Source: Novosphingobium aureum (GTDB lineage: Bacteria > Pseudomonadota > Alphaproteobacteria > Sphingomonadales > Sphingomonadaceae). From it: a stretch of 64,000 nucleotides of DNA. Positions within the stretch are counted from its first letter, which is position 1; the number at the start of each line of letters is the position of its first letter. The notes beneath the pieces were generated by a model. It saw only the letters and a program-made list of their open reading frames with translations. It searched no databases and was not told the origin of the DNA. Location of the stretch: positions 310,001 to 374,000 of the forward strand of contig NZ_JADZGI010000001.1 of the NCBI RefSeq assembly GCF_015865035.1, written 5' to 3'. The translations under genes and the position numbers were made by a program. This document shows positions 51,711-59,719 of the stretch, one piece after another.

Positions 51711-52745
51711 ATGATCCGGGCAGGCAAACTCATCGCGCGGTGCCGCGCTGGCACCTTACGCGTTTTTTCGATGGCGGCTTTCGCTGCGGCAGCGTTGTTG
51801 CCGGCTGGCGCGGCGCAGGCGGACGATCTGGGCAATGTCCAGAGTTCGTTCGACTCGATGTTCGGCACCGAGCTGCGTGGCCCGCCGGTCTATTCGACCC
51901 AGTTCGGTCACCAGCTCGCCAGCGCGGCCGAAGCCTCGCGCGGGCGCATCGGCGTCGCGGCGATCGACCTGAAGACCGGGCGCACGCTCGATGTTCTGGG
52001 CGACCAGCTCTTCCCGATGGCCTCGACCAGCAAGATCGCGATTGCCGCGACCTTCCTCGAAGGCGTCGACCAGGGCCGCTGGACCCTCACCAGCGAATTC
52101 CCGATGCTCATTCCGGTGCCCTCGCGCCCGTTCTCCAGCGCGGTCGCACCGGTGCGCGAAGGCCAGTATCTGAGCGCCGCGCGCCTGATCGAGCTGATGC
52201 TGACGCGGTCCAACAACTACGCCACCGACGGCCTGCTGCGCGTCGTGGGCGGCCCCGATGCGGTCAATGCCTGGGTGCGTCGTGCCGGGATCAAGGACTG
52301 GCACCTCGACCGCGACATCGCCACGCTGGTGCGCGACGACGGTGCGATCGACCCGGCGCGCGTGGTCGACAAGCGCGACAGCGCCTCGCCGCTGGCAGTC
52401 GTGCAGCTGCTCAAGGGGCTCTACGAGGGCCAATGGCTGAGCAAGCGCAGCCACAACTTCCTGATGGAGACCATGGAGAACTGCGTCACCGGTCGTCGTC
52501 GCATCCCCGCCGGTATTCCCAGCGGTGCGATCGTGCGCCACAAGACCGGCTCGCTCAACAACACCTCGAGCGACATCGGCATCGTCGAGACCGCCGATGG
52601 GCACGTGTTCGCGGTTGCGATCTACGTTACCGGGCAGGGCAGCCGTCCCAACCGCGAGGCCCGTATCGCGAGCATCGCGCGCACCGTCTACAACGGCTAC
52701 ATGACCGAAAGCGCGGGTCCCTACCGTACCGCCGCCTCGCGCTGA
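51711..52745 (+). CDS. Class A beta-lactamase-like serine hydrolase
   Basis: A 344-residue protein with a signal peptide (hydrophobic 17-35, ending AAQA). The serine beta-lactamase fold motifs are in order: S-x-x-K as STSK at 105-108, SNN at 167-169 where class A enzymes have SDN, and HKTGS (K-T-G) near 280 followed by a DIGIV strand. A periplasmic penicillin-recognising hydrolase is certain. Whether it confers beta-lactam resistance is not, since the SNN variant and about 340-residue length also occur in uncharacterised chromosomal relatives. A long hairpin ends the gene. Confidence 0.85.
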   Translation: MIRAGKLIARCRAGTLRVFSMAAFAAAALLPAGAAQADDLGNVQSSFDSMFGTELRGPPVYSTQFGHQLASAAEASRGRIGVAAIDLKTGRTLDVLGDQLFPMASTSKIAIAATFLEGVDQGRWTLTSEFPMLIPVPSRPFSSAVAPVREGQYLSAARLIELMLTRSNNYATDGLLRVVGGPDAVNAWVRRAGIKDWHLDRDIATLVRDDGAIDPARVVDKRDSASPLAVVQLLKGLYEGQWLSKRSHNFLMETMENCVTGRRRIPAGIPSGAIVRHKTGSLNNTSSDIGIVETADGHVFAVAIYVTGQGSRPNREARIASIARTVYNGYMTESAGPYRTAASR

Positions 52746-52772
52746 TCGCTCGAGGCTTGCGGGGGGCAAGAC

Positions 52773-52832
52773 CCGCTCACACGAAAAAGGCGCCGCAGGG
52801 ATTTACCCGCGGCGCCTTTTTCGTGTGAGCGG
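52773..52832. terminator. Very long two-way terminator
   Basis: A perfect 24-bp inverted repeat (52773-52796 and 52809-52832) with a 12-base loop and an internal A5/T5 tract. It separates the convergent beta-lactamase-like and lipoprotein genes and can act in both directions. Confidence 0.9.
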
Positions 52833-52874
52833 CTCGGAAGGCCTGCGGCGTGCAGGCCCTCCGGTTGCCGCAGA

Positions 52875-53213
52875 TCAGTTGGTGTTGGGGTTGCCGTCGG
52901 TGTTGTCGTCGAGTTCCTTGGCGACGTCATTGGCGGCATTCTGCGCGTCGTTGGCGATGTCGTCTGTGGTCTTCTCGGCGCTGGCTGCTGCGTCTGCTGC
53001 GGCGTCGGAGGTGTCGTTGGCGGCGTCATTCATCGCGTTGCCCATCGAATCGCCCATGTTGTCCATGGCGTTGCCTGCCTCGGTGGCGTAGGCGCCCATG
53101 TCGTCGGCAGCCGAGGATGCGGTGTCCGAAGCGGCATCCTGGGTCTGCTCGGAGCAGGCCGCGAGCGAGGCGGCTGCGATAACTGCGGTGGCGGTGATAG
53201 CGATCTTGCGCAT
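52875..53213 (-). CDS. Ala/Asp/Asn-rich lipoprotein
   Basis: A 112-residue protein. The signal peptide ends in the lipobox SLAAC (Cys20). The mature part is made of repeated short motifs with Ala, Asp, Asn and Met (such as NAMDNMGDSMGNAM). It would form an amphipathic helix or stay disordered, similar to small entericidin- or LEA-like stress proteins. No catalytic feature. The envelope location is clear but the function unknown. Confidence 0.85.
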   Translation of the reverse strand: MRKIAITATAVIAAASLAACSEQTQDAASDTASSAADDMGAYATEAGNAMDNMGDSMGNAMNDAANDTSDAAADAAASAEKTTDDIANDAQNAANDVAKELDDNTDGNPNTN

Positions 53214-53433
53214 CTTTCAGTAATCCCTCTTGTTTGAACGCGTATAGCGGAGCGGTCGGTGGCGACGCCCCCCGGCCCTTTCCGGCGCGGTCCCTGTCGT
53301 TACGAGCGGGGTCCGGGCCATTCAAGCACTCACCCGGTAACTAGTGCACAGAGCAAGGGTTCCCGTTTATACGGCATTTCCCTTGTGAAGTCCCCGGCTG
53401 ACGGCTCGGCAAAGCGCTGCTACGAGGCATCTC

Positions 53434-56274
53434 ATGGAGCCCAAGCAGCATCTCTACCTCGTCGACGGATCGGCCTACATCTTCCGCGCCTATCACCGTC
53501 TCCCCCCGCTCACGAACCCGGAAGGCACGCCCGTGGGCGCGGTCTACGGCTACACCACGATGCTGTGGAAGCTGGCCGAGGATCTCGATAAGGCCGAAGG
53601 GCCAACGCACATGGCGGTCATCCTCGATGCGGGCAGCAAGTCGTTCCGCAACGACATCTACGAGGACTACAAGGCCAACCGTCCGCCCCCGCCCGAGGAC
53701 CTTGTTCCCCAGTTCCCGCTGATCCGCGACGCGACCCGCGCTTTCTCGCTCCCTTGCATCGAGGAACAGGGCTACGAGGCGGACGATCTCATCGCCTCCT
53801 ATGCGCGCGCTGCGGCGAAGCAGGGGTGGGACGTGACCATCGTCTCCTCGGACAAGGACCTGATGCAGCTCGTCGGCACCTGCCCCGAGGGCGGCGGCAA
53901 GGTCGACATGCTCGACACCATGAAGAACCTGCGCATCGACATCCCCGAGGTCGAGGAGAAGTTCGGCGTCACCCCCGACAAGGTCGGCGACGTACTCGCG
54001 CTGATGGGCGATGCGGTCGACAACGTGCCGGGTGTCTTCGGTGTCGGTCCCAAGACCGCGACCAAGCTCATCCAGGAGCATGGCGACCTTGAAAGCGTGC
54101 TCGCCGCTGCGCCGGACATGAAGAAGTCCAAGCTCAAGGAGCGCCTGATCGAGCAGGCCGAACAGGCGCGCCTGTCGCGCGTGCTCGTTGCGCTCAAGGA
54201 AGATTGCGCGCTGCCGATGGGCCTCGACGAGGTGAAGCTCAACACCATTCCCCCCGAGCCGCTCGCACAGTTCCTGACCAGGCACGGCTTCACCAGCCTT
54301 CTCAAGCGCCTCGAGACCGGCAACGGCAGCCCCTCGAAGGCCACCGATCTCAATCCGGCCAAGGCGCAGAACGCGGGTTCCGGCCCCGCCGAGGGCGCTG
54401 CGCGTCAGTCGCTGCCCGAGATGCCCGCCGTCGATTATGCCGCCTACGAATGCGTGCAGACGGTGGAGGCTCTCGAGGCCTGGATCGCCAAGGCTCACGC
54501 GGCCCACCTCCTTGCGGTCGATACCGAGACCTCCGCGCTCGAGGCGATGCAGGCCGATCTGGTGGGCGTCAGCCTCGCCATCGGCCCCAACGAGGCCTGC
54601 TACATTCCGCTCGGCCATGGCGGCTCGGACATGTTCGCGGAAAAGCCCGAGCAGGTGGCGATGGACAAGGCCATCGCGCTGCTCAAGCCCCTGCTGGAGG
54701 ACGATGCGGTCCTCAAGGTGGGGCAGAACATCAAGTACGACCTCAACGTGCTCGCACGCTACGGGATCGCCGTCTCGCCCATCGACGACACCATGATCGA
54801 GAGCTTTTGCCTCGATGCGGGCCGTGGCACCGACGGGATCGGCGGCGGTCACGGCATGGACGAGCTGTCCGAGCGCCACCTCGGCCACAAGCCGATGGCG
54901 TTCAAGGACGTGTGCGGTACCGGCAAGAAGGCAATCCCCTTCGGCGCGGTCCCGCTCGACAAGGCGACGCACTACGCCGCCGAGGACGCCGACGTTACCT
55001 GGCGCCTGCACAGCCTCCTCAAGCCCCGCCTCTCCGAGGAGGGCGGTACGCGCATCTACGAGAAGGTCGATCGTCCGCTGATCCCGGTCGTTGCCCAGAT
55101 GGAGCGCCACGGCATCAAGGTCGACCGCGAGAAGTTGGCCGGTCTCTCGGCGCAGTTCGCCAAGACCATCGGCGCGCTCGAAAAGGAGATCCACGAGGCG
55201 GCCGGGCAGGAATTCACCATCGGCAGCCCCAAGCAGCTGGGCGAAATCCTGTTCGACAAGCTGGGCTACAAGGGCGGCAAGAAGGGCAAGTCGGGCCAGT
55301 ACTCGACCGACCAGTCGGTGCTTGAACGCCTCGCCGAAGAGGGCGCCGAAGTCGCCACCAAGGTGCTCGAATGGCGCCAGCTCTCCAAGCTGCGCTCGAC
55401 CTATACCGAGGCGCTGCAGGCCGCGATCAACCCGAAGACGGGCCGCGTCCACACCAGCTACTCCCTCGTGGGTGCACAGACCGGGCGTCTGTCCTCGACC
55501 GATCCGAACCTGCAGAACATCCCGATCCGCACCGAGATCGGCCGCCAGATCCGCGACTGCTTCGTGGCCGAGGAGGGCAATGTCCTGCTTGCCGCCGACT
55601 ATTCGCAGATCGAGCTGCGCCTCGCCGCGCACATGGCCGACGTGCCGAGTTTGCGCGAAGCCTTCGAGCAGGGCGAGGACATCCACGCGCGCACCGCGAC
55701 CGAGCTGTTCGGCGAGGTCAACCGCGACACGCGCGGGCGCGCCAAGACGATCAACTTCGCGATACTCTACGGCATCTCGCGCTGGGGCCTCGCGGGGCGT
55801 CTGGGCACCGATGCCGATGAGGCGCAGGCGATGATCGACCGCTACTTCGAGCGCTTCCCGGGCATCCAGAAGTACATCGTCTCGACGCTGGAAGGCGTGC
55901 GCGAGCGCGGCTATTCGGAAACCCTGTTCCACCGCAAGACCTGGTTCCCGCGCATCAACTCGAAGAACGGAGCCGAGCGTCAGGGCTCCGAACGCGCGGC
56001 GATCAACGCGCCGATCCAGGGCACCTGCGCCGACATCATCAAGCGCGCGATGGTGCGCATGACCCCGGCGCTCGAGGATGCAGGGCTTGGTCACGTGCGC
56101 ATGCTGCTGCAGGTGCACGACGAACTCGTCTTCGAACTGCCCGAAGGCGACGTGGAAGCTGCCTCGAAGGTGATCGAGAAGGTCATGGCCGAGGCGGCAG
56201 GACCGGCGGTCGAACTGACCGTGCCGCTGGGCGTGGAGATCGGCTCCGGCCCGAGCTGGGGAGCGGCGCACTAA
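53434..56274 (+). CDS. polA: DNA polymerase I
   Basis: A 946-residue PolA with all three domains. The 5' nuclease is at about 1-290 (starts YLVDGSAYIFRAYHRLPPLT). The 3'-5' exonuclease has acidic motif AVDTETSAL near 362 and NIKYDLNVLARYGI, so proofreading appears retained. The polymerase domain starts at about 560, with GRLSSTDPNLQNIPIRTE, AADYSQIELRL and the C-terminal motif VHDELVFEL. It fills gaps in repair and replaces RNA primers. An opposite-strand frame of similar length is a shadow. Confidence 0.98.
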   Translation: MEPKQHLYLVDGSAYIFRAYHRLPPLTNPEGTPVGAVYGYTTMLWKLAEDLDKAEGPTHMAVILDAGSKSFRNDIYEDYKANRPPPPEDLVPQFPLIRDATRAFSLPCIEEQGYEADDLIASYARAAAKQGWDVTIVSSDKDLMQLVGTCPEGGGKVDMLDTMKNLRIDIPEVEEKFGVTPDKVGDVLALMGDAVDNVPGVFGVGPKTATKLIQEHGDLESVLAAAPDMKKSKLKERLIEQAEQARLSRVLVALKEDCALPMGLDEVKLNTIPPEPLAQFLTRHGFTSLLKRLETGNGSPSKATDLNPAKAQNAGSGPAEGAARQSLPEMPAVDYAAYECVQTVEALEAWIAKAHAAHLLAVDTETSALEAMQADLVGVSLAIGPNEACYIPLGHGGSDMFAEKPEQVAMDKAIALLKPLLEDDAVLKVGQNIKYDLNVLARYGIAVSPIDDTMIESFCLDAGRGTDGIGGGHGMDELSERHLGHKPMAFKDVCGTGKKAIPFGAVPLDKATHYAAEDADVTWRLHSLLKPRLSEEGGTRIYEKVDRPLIPVVAQMERHGIKVDREKLAGLSAQFAKTIGALEKEIHEAAGQEFTIGSPKQLGEILFDKLGYKGGKKGKSGQYSTDQSVLERLAEEGAEVATKVLEWRQLSKLRSTYTEALQAAINPKTGRVHTSYSLVGAQTGRLSSTDPNLQNIPIRTEIGRQIRDCFVAEEGNVLLAADYSQIELRLAAHMADVPSLREAFEQGEDIHARTATELFGEVNRDTRGRAKTINFAILYGISRWGLAGRLGTDADEAQAMIDRYFERFPGIQKYIVSTLEGVRERGYSETLFHRKTWFPRINSKNGAERQGSERAAINAPIQGTCADIIKRAMVRMTPALEDAGLGHVRMLLQVHDELVFELPEGDVEAASKVIEKVMAEAAGPAVELTVPLGVEIGSGPSWGAAH

Positions 56275-56489
56275 GGACCAGGAAGAGGGGAGTTCCGAGG
56301 GCTATAACCCTCGGGGCTCGCCGGACTGTCGAAGGCAGAGCCGGGCGGATGCCGTGTGACGGCGCTATCGCTCGCAATACTCTTCCTTCGTCATTCCCGC
56401 CTGCGCGGTGACGACGACGAAGCTCGGCCCGAACCCGCAGGATAACGCGCGGTCACCTCGAAAAGTCCTTCGCACTTGCAACTGTTGCG

Positions 56490-57635
56490 ATGCAGCATAG
56501 TTTGCGTTGGATGACAGACTTGCTCGACACCCTGCTCGGCGATCTGCCGACCTGGCTCCAGCAGACGCTGGTAGCAGTCCTCGCTGCGGCGATTGCCGTG
56601 GTGATCGCCCTCGTGGTCCACGCGATCCTGTTTCGCATCCTCCATCGCTTCGCCAAGGCCAGCGACACCGATTCGGACAATCTGGTGGTGCGCCGGCTGG
56701 CGCGCCCGAGCCGGTGGGCGCTGGTCGCGCTGGCGATCGTGCTCGCGGCGCGCGAGACGCCTGCTCTCGAGGCAGTCTGGCAGCGTGCGGGCGGGTTGAT
56801 CATGCCGCTGCTGGTGGGCTGGATGGCGCTGGCGATCGTCAATGCCTTCGTCGATGCGATGGTCATGCGCGCGGACATCTCGATGGCCGACAACCGCCGC
56901 AACCGGCGCCGGCGCACGCGCATCACGATCTTCGGGCGCATCGCGACCTTCATGATCGTGTTCCTGACCGTCGGGCTGATGCTGCTCTCGATCCCCGGCG
57001 TGCGCGACATCGGCGTGACGCTGATGGCTTCCGCCGGTCTTGCCGCCCTCGCTGTCGGTGCCGCAGCGCAGCCTGCGCTCAAGGCGCTGATCAGCGGCTT
57101 CCAGATGGCGCTGACCGAGCCGGTGGTGATCGGCGATGCGGTGATCATCGGCGGCGAGTGGGGCTGGATCGAGGAGATCCGCACGACTTACGTGGTGGTC
57201 AAGGTCTGGGACGAGCGGCGCATGGTGGTGCCGACAAACAAGTTTCTGGAAGAGATTTTCCAGAACTGGACCAAGACCACCTCGCAATTGCTCGGAACGG
57301 TCATGCTCTACGTCGACCCGCATAGCGAGCTCGAGCCGATCCGGCAGAAGTTCTTCGAGATCGTCTCGGCCAACGAGCGCTGGGACGGGCGGGTCAAGCA
57401 CATGCAGATCACCGAACTCACCCGCGATGCGATCGAGGTGCGCTTCCTGATGACCGCCAAGGATTCGCCCACGCTGTTCGACTTGCGCTGCGATGTGCGC
57501 GAGGCGCTGATCCAGTGGCTTGCCGCCGCCATGCCCGAGGCGATCGTGCGCAGCCGCGTCCTGCCGATCACGCCCGGTGAGGGCGAGGGCATCGGTGCGC
57601 CTTCCGCGGCGGTTCTGGGGCAAATGGGGGGCTGA
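56490..57635 (+). CDS. MscS-family mechanosensitive ion channel
   Basis: A 381-residue inner-membrane protein. Four hydrophobic segments lie at about 20-45, 70-90, 97-120 and 155-175. Then comes the pore helix VTLMASAGLAALAVGAAAQPA and the MscS beta-domain (VIGDAVIIGGEWGWIEEIRT, then VVPTNKFLEE). These channels release solutes on hypo-osmotic shock. ATG 56490 and 56511 are both possible and neither has a clear ribosome-binding site. Confidence 0.9.
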   Translation: MQHSLRWMTDLLDTLLGDLPTWLQQTLVAVLAAAIAVVIALVVHAILFRILHRFAKASDTDSDNLVVRRLARPSRWALVALAIVLAARETPALEAVWQRAGGLIMPLLVGWMALAIVNAFVDAMVMRADISMADNRRNRRRRTRITIFGRIATFMIVFLTVGLMLLSIPGVRDIGVTLMASAGLAALAVGAAAQPALKALISGFQMALTEPVVIGDAVIIGGEWGWIEEIRTTYVVVKVWDERRMVVPTNKFLEEIFQNWTKTTSQLLGTVMLYVDPHSELEPIRQKFFEIVSANERWDGRVKHMQITELTRDAIEVRFLMTAKDSPTLFDLRCDVREALIQWLAAAMPEAIVRSRVLPITPGEGEGIGAPSAAVLGQMGG

Positions 57636-57721
57636 GCACAGGCCCGCGGGCTCCATCGCTGTTAGAAGTCACTGACCGCATGGGACTTGCGCTGCCTGAC
57701 GGCGTGAGGCAGCACCGCGCG

Positions 57722-58513
57722 ATGATCGCATCTCGTCTCACCCGTCCGCTCCTGGCCGGGGTTTTCGCTCTCACCGGCCTTGCTGGCTGCTCGCACCCCG
57801 CGCTCTCCGAGCCGGTGCCGGTGTGCAAGGCGCAGGTGCTCGAGAGCTATCCGCACGATCCCCGCGCCTTTACCGAGGGGCTGTTCTACCTCGATGGCCT
57901 GCTCTGGGAGAGTACCGGGCTCAAGGGACGTTCGCGCGTGTTCTCGCGCCGGGTCGAGGATGCGACGCCGCTCAAGGTCGGAGAGGTCGACCCCACTTTC
58001 TTCGGCGAGGGCATCGTGCCCGTCGGCGACGAGATCATCAGCCTCACCTGGCGCGACGGCATGGCCTATCGCTGGGACCGCGCGACGATGACGGCCAAGG
58101 AACTCTTCGTCTTTACCGGCGAGGGCTGGGGCATGACCGCGCATGGTGGCACGATCTGGCAGAGCGACGGGTCCGCGACGCTGCGCCTGCGCGATCCCGA
58201 GACTTTCGCGCAAGTCGGCAGTCTCGCGGTGACCGACGGCGAGGGGCTCCCGGTCGACCAGCTCAACGAGCTCGAATGGATCGACGGCGAGATCTGGGCC
58301 AATGTCTGGATGGAAGAACGCATTGCCCGGATCGATCAGGCAAGCGGCAAGGTCGTCGGGTGGATCGATCTTTCGGGCCTCGCTGCCGATGCCGGCGCAC
58401 GCACGCCGGACGACGTCGCCAACGGGATCGCCTGGGACGAGGCGGGCGGCCGGATCTTCGTGACCGGCAAGAACTGGTCGAAACTTTACCGGATCAGGCC
58501 TGACTGCCCCTGA
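57722..58513 (+). CDS. Glutaminyl-peptide cyclotransferase (bacterial/plant type)
   Basis: A 263-residue lipoprotein (signal with LTGLAGC, Cys near 21). A five-bladed beta-propeller of the glutamine cyclotransferase family follows: YPHDPRAFTEGLFYLDGLLW ESTG opening, LTWRDGMAYRWD, GEGWGMT, LNELEWIDGEIWANVW and RIFVTGKNWSKLY. It turns N-terminal Gln into pyroglutamate in the periplasm. ATG 57722 is preferred over 57680 because it gives a proper lipoprotein signal. Confidence 0.92.
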   Translation: MIASRLTRPLLAGVFALTGLAGCSHPALSEPVPVCKAQVLESYPHDPRAFTEGLFYLDGLLWESTGLKGRSRVFSRRVEDATPLKVGEVDPTFFGEGIVPVGDEIISLTWRDGMAYRWDRATMTAKELFVFTGEGWGMTAHGGTIWQSDGSATLRLRDPETFAQVGSLAVTDGEGLPVDQLNELEWIDGEIWANVWMEERIARIDQASGKVVGWIDLSGLAADAGARTPDDVANGIAWDEAGGRIFVTGKNWSKLYRIRPDCP

Positions 58514-58531
58514 CCCTTGGCTGCGAGCCGA

Positions 58532-59047
58532 TCAGTCGCCGGCGAGTTCAGTGCTTTCGTCTGCTTTGGCGAGGGTTGTCTGCGACAGGCTCTCGTGGCC
58601 GGGCGCATAGATGAAGCCGAAGGTGGGGTTGGCGCGTGAGCCCATGCCCTTGATCGGGTCGTACCACACGCGCACGTCGCTCCAGTCGCCTGCTTCGGAG
58701 ACATCCTCGGCCATCGCCGCGGTCTCGATCATGCCCGGGCGCGACCAGTTGGCGTGGTCGAGCAGGACGTGGCGTTCGTCGACGATCTTGCCGATCACCG
58801 CGACGTGGCCATAGGGCATGGCCGCGGTCGAGCGGAACACCAGCACGGCGCCGACCTGCGGGGTCTGGCCGCGGTCGTAGCTGCCTTCGGCCTGGCTCCA
58901 CCAGGTCGCGGCGTTGCCGTGGATGGCAATGCCCGATTCTGCACGCGCATAAGGGACGCACTGGAGCACGCTGGCACTGGCAGTGGCAGTGCTGCCGAAG
59001 CCGACGAGGACAGCGAGGATGGTCAGGAGCCGTGGAACCGATTTCAT
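58532..59047 (-). CDS. Exported CHAP-domain amidase-like protein
   Basis: A 171-residue protein with signal peptide (residues 1-25). CHAP cysteine protease/amidase domain: QCVPYARAESG with catalytic Cys30, WW and GDxx-like loop GAVLVFR, and MPYGHVAVIG with catalytic His81. It likely cleaves peptidoglycan peptide bonds. The last 30 residues are a polar tail. It converges on the cyclotransferase gene with an 18-base gap. Confidence 0.9.
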   Translation of the reverse strand: MKSVPRLLTILAVLVGFGSTATASASVLQCVPYARAESGIAIHGNAATWWSQAEGSYDRGQTPQVGAVLVFRSTAAMPYGHVAVIGKIVDERHVLLDHANWSRPGMIETAAMAEDVSEAGDWSDVRVWYDPIKGMGSRANPTFGFIYAPGHESLSQTTLAKADESTELAGD

Positions 59048-59203
59048 GGTCAGGCGTTATATGCGGCAACTGCGAAAGAACCAGTTCGCGCATGCACCAT
59101 GCGCCGCATCTCTCGCTCGCTTCGTCGCAGCGCTCAACACACTGTCGGAACGTGAAAAACTTTTCCCGCAAGGGGCTGGAAAATGGCTTGATCAAAATTA
59201 TGT

Positions 59204-59222
59204 AATGTTATCTCATAACGTT
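59204..59222 (+). promoter_or_regulatory. Zur-like palindrome upstream of merC
   Basis: AATGTTATCTCATAACGTT: near-perfect 8-base arms (one mismatch pair) around CTC, 19 bases before the MerC start. The GTTAT-N3-ATAAC core resembles Fur/Zur-family boxes of alphaproteobacteria. Zinc or metal control is inferred. Confidence 0.5.
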
Positions 59223-59241
59223 ATTTTGCAGGTAGCCATTC

Positions 59242-59652
59242 ATGTCTCAAATCTCGCCCTTTCGGGCCCGGCGTGTTGCCGACTTGATCGAATCAGCCTC
59301 GATCTCGGCGTCCGCCCTTTGCATGGTCCACTGCCTTGCACTTCCCGTACTGCTGTTCCTCGTCCCCGGAATTCTGGGTGCCTTCTTCGAATCCGAGGCC
59401 TTCCACGTCGTTGCGCTGGGCTTCGTCGTACCGGGCGCGCTCGGCGCCTTCGCGCTGGGCTATCGCCGACATGGCCGGCTCGCACCGACGCTGATCGGAA
59501 CGCTCGGCGTCGCACTGTTGGTCACGGCTGTCGTGTTCTTCGAGGGCACGAGCGGCGAAACGGTCCTGACCGTCGCGGGCAGCATGCTGCTGGTTGCGGG
59601 ACACAGCCTCAACTGGCGTGAGCGCAGCGCCTGTCATTGCGAGATATGCTGA
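59242..59652 (+). CDS. MerC-domain membrane protein
   Basis: A 136-residue protein with about four membrane helices. The first helix carries the MerC pair Cys27 and Cys31 in ALCMVHCLALPVLLF. A Cys-rich tail CHCEIC ends the protein. MerC proteins move Hg2+ in mer operons. There is no merA or merR here, so uptake of another thiophilic metal such as zinc is more likely. The metal-type palindrome upstream supports this. GCAGG lies before the ATG. Confidence 0.88.
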   Translation: MSQISPFRARRVADLIESASISASALCMVHCLALPVLLFLVPGILGAFFESEAFHVVALGFVVPGALGAFALGYRRHGRLAPTLIGTLGVALLVTAVVFFEGTSGETVLTVAGSMLLVAGHSLNWRERSACHCEIC

Positions 59653-59659
59653 TAGCATG

Positions 59660-59697
59660 AAAGAGGGACCCGGATCACAGGATCCGGGCCCCTCTTT
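59660..59697. terminator. Two-way terminator between merC and the CDC48-like gene
   Basis: 17-base arms with one mismatch pair (AAAGAGGGACCCGGATC with GATCCGGGCCCCTCTTT) and a 4-base loop. The T-rich end on each strand lies just after a convergent gene stop. Confidence 0.9.
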
Positions 59698-59719
59698 CGC
59701 TAGTGCACGCAGCGCTCGT

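Noticed and set aside
53341..56271. Open frame of 976 codons opposite polA
   Set aside because: Same antisense effect: polA on the forward strand has all expected motifs.
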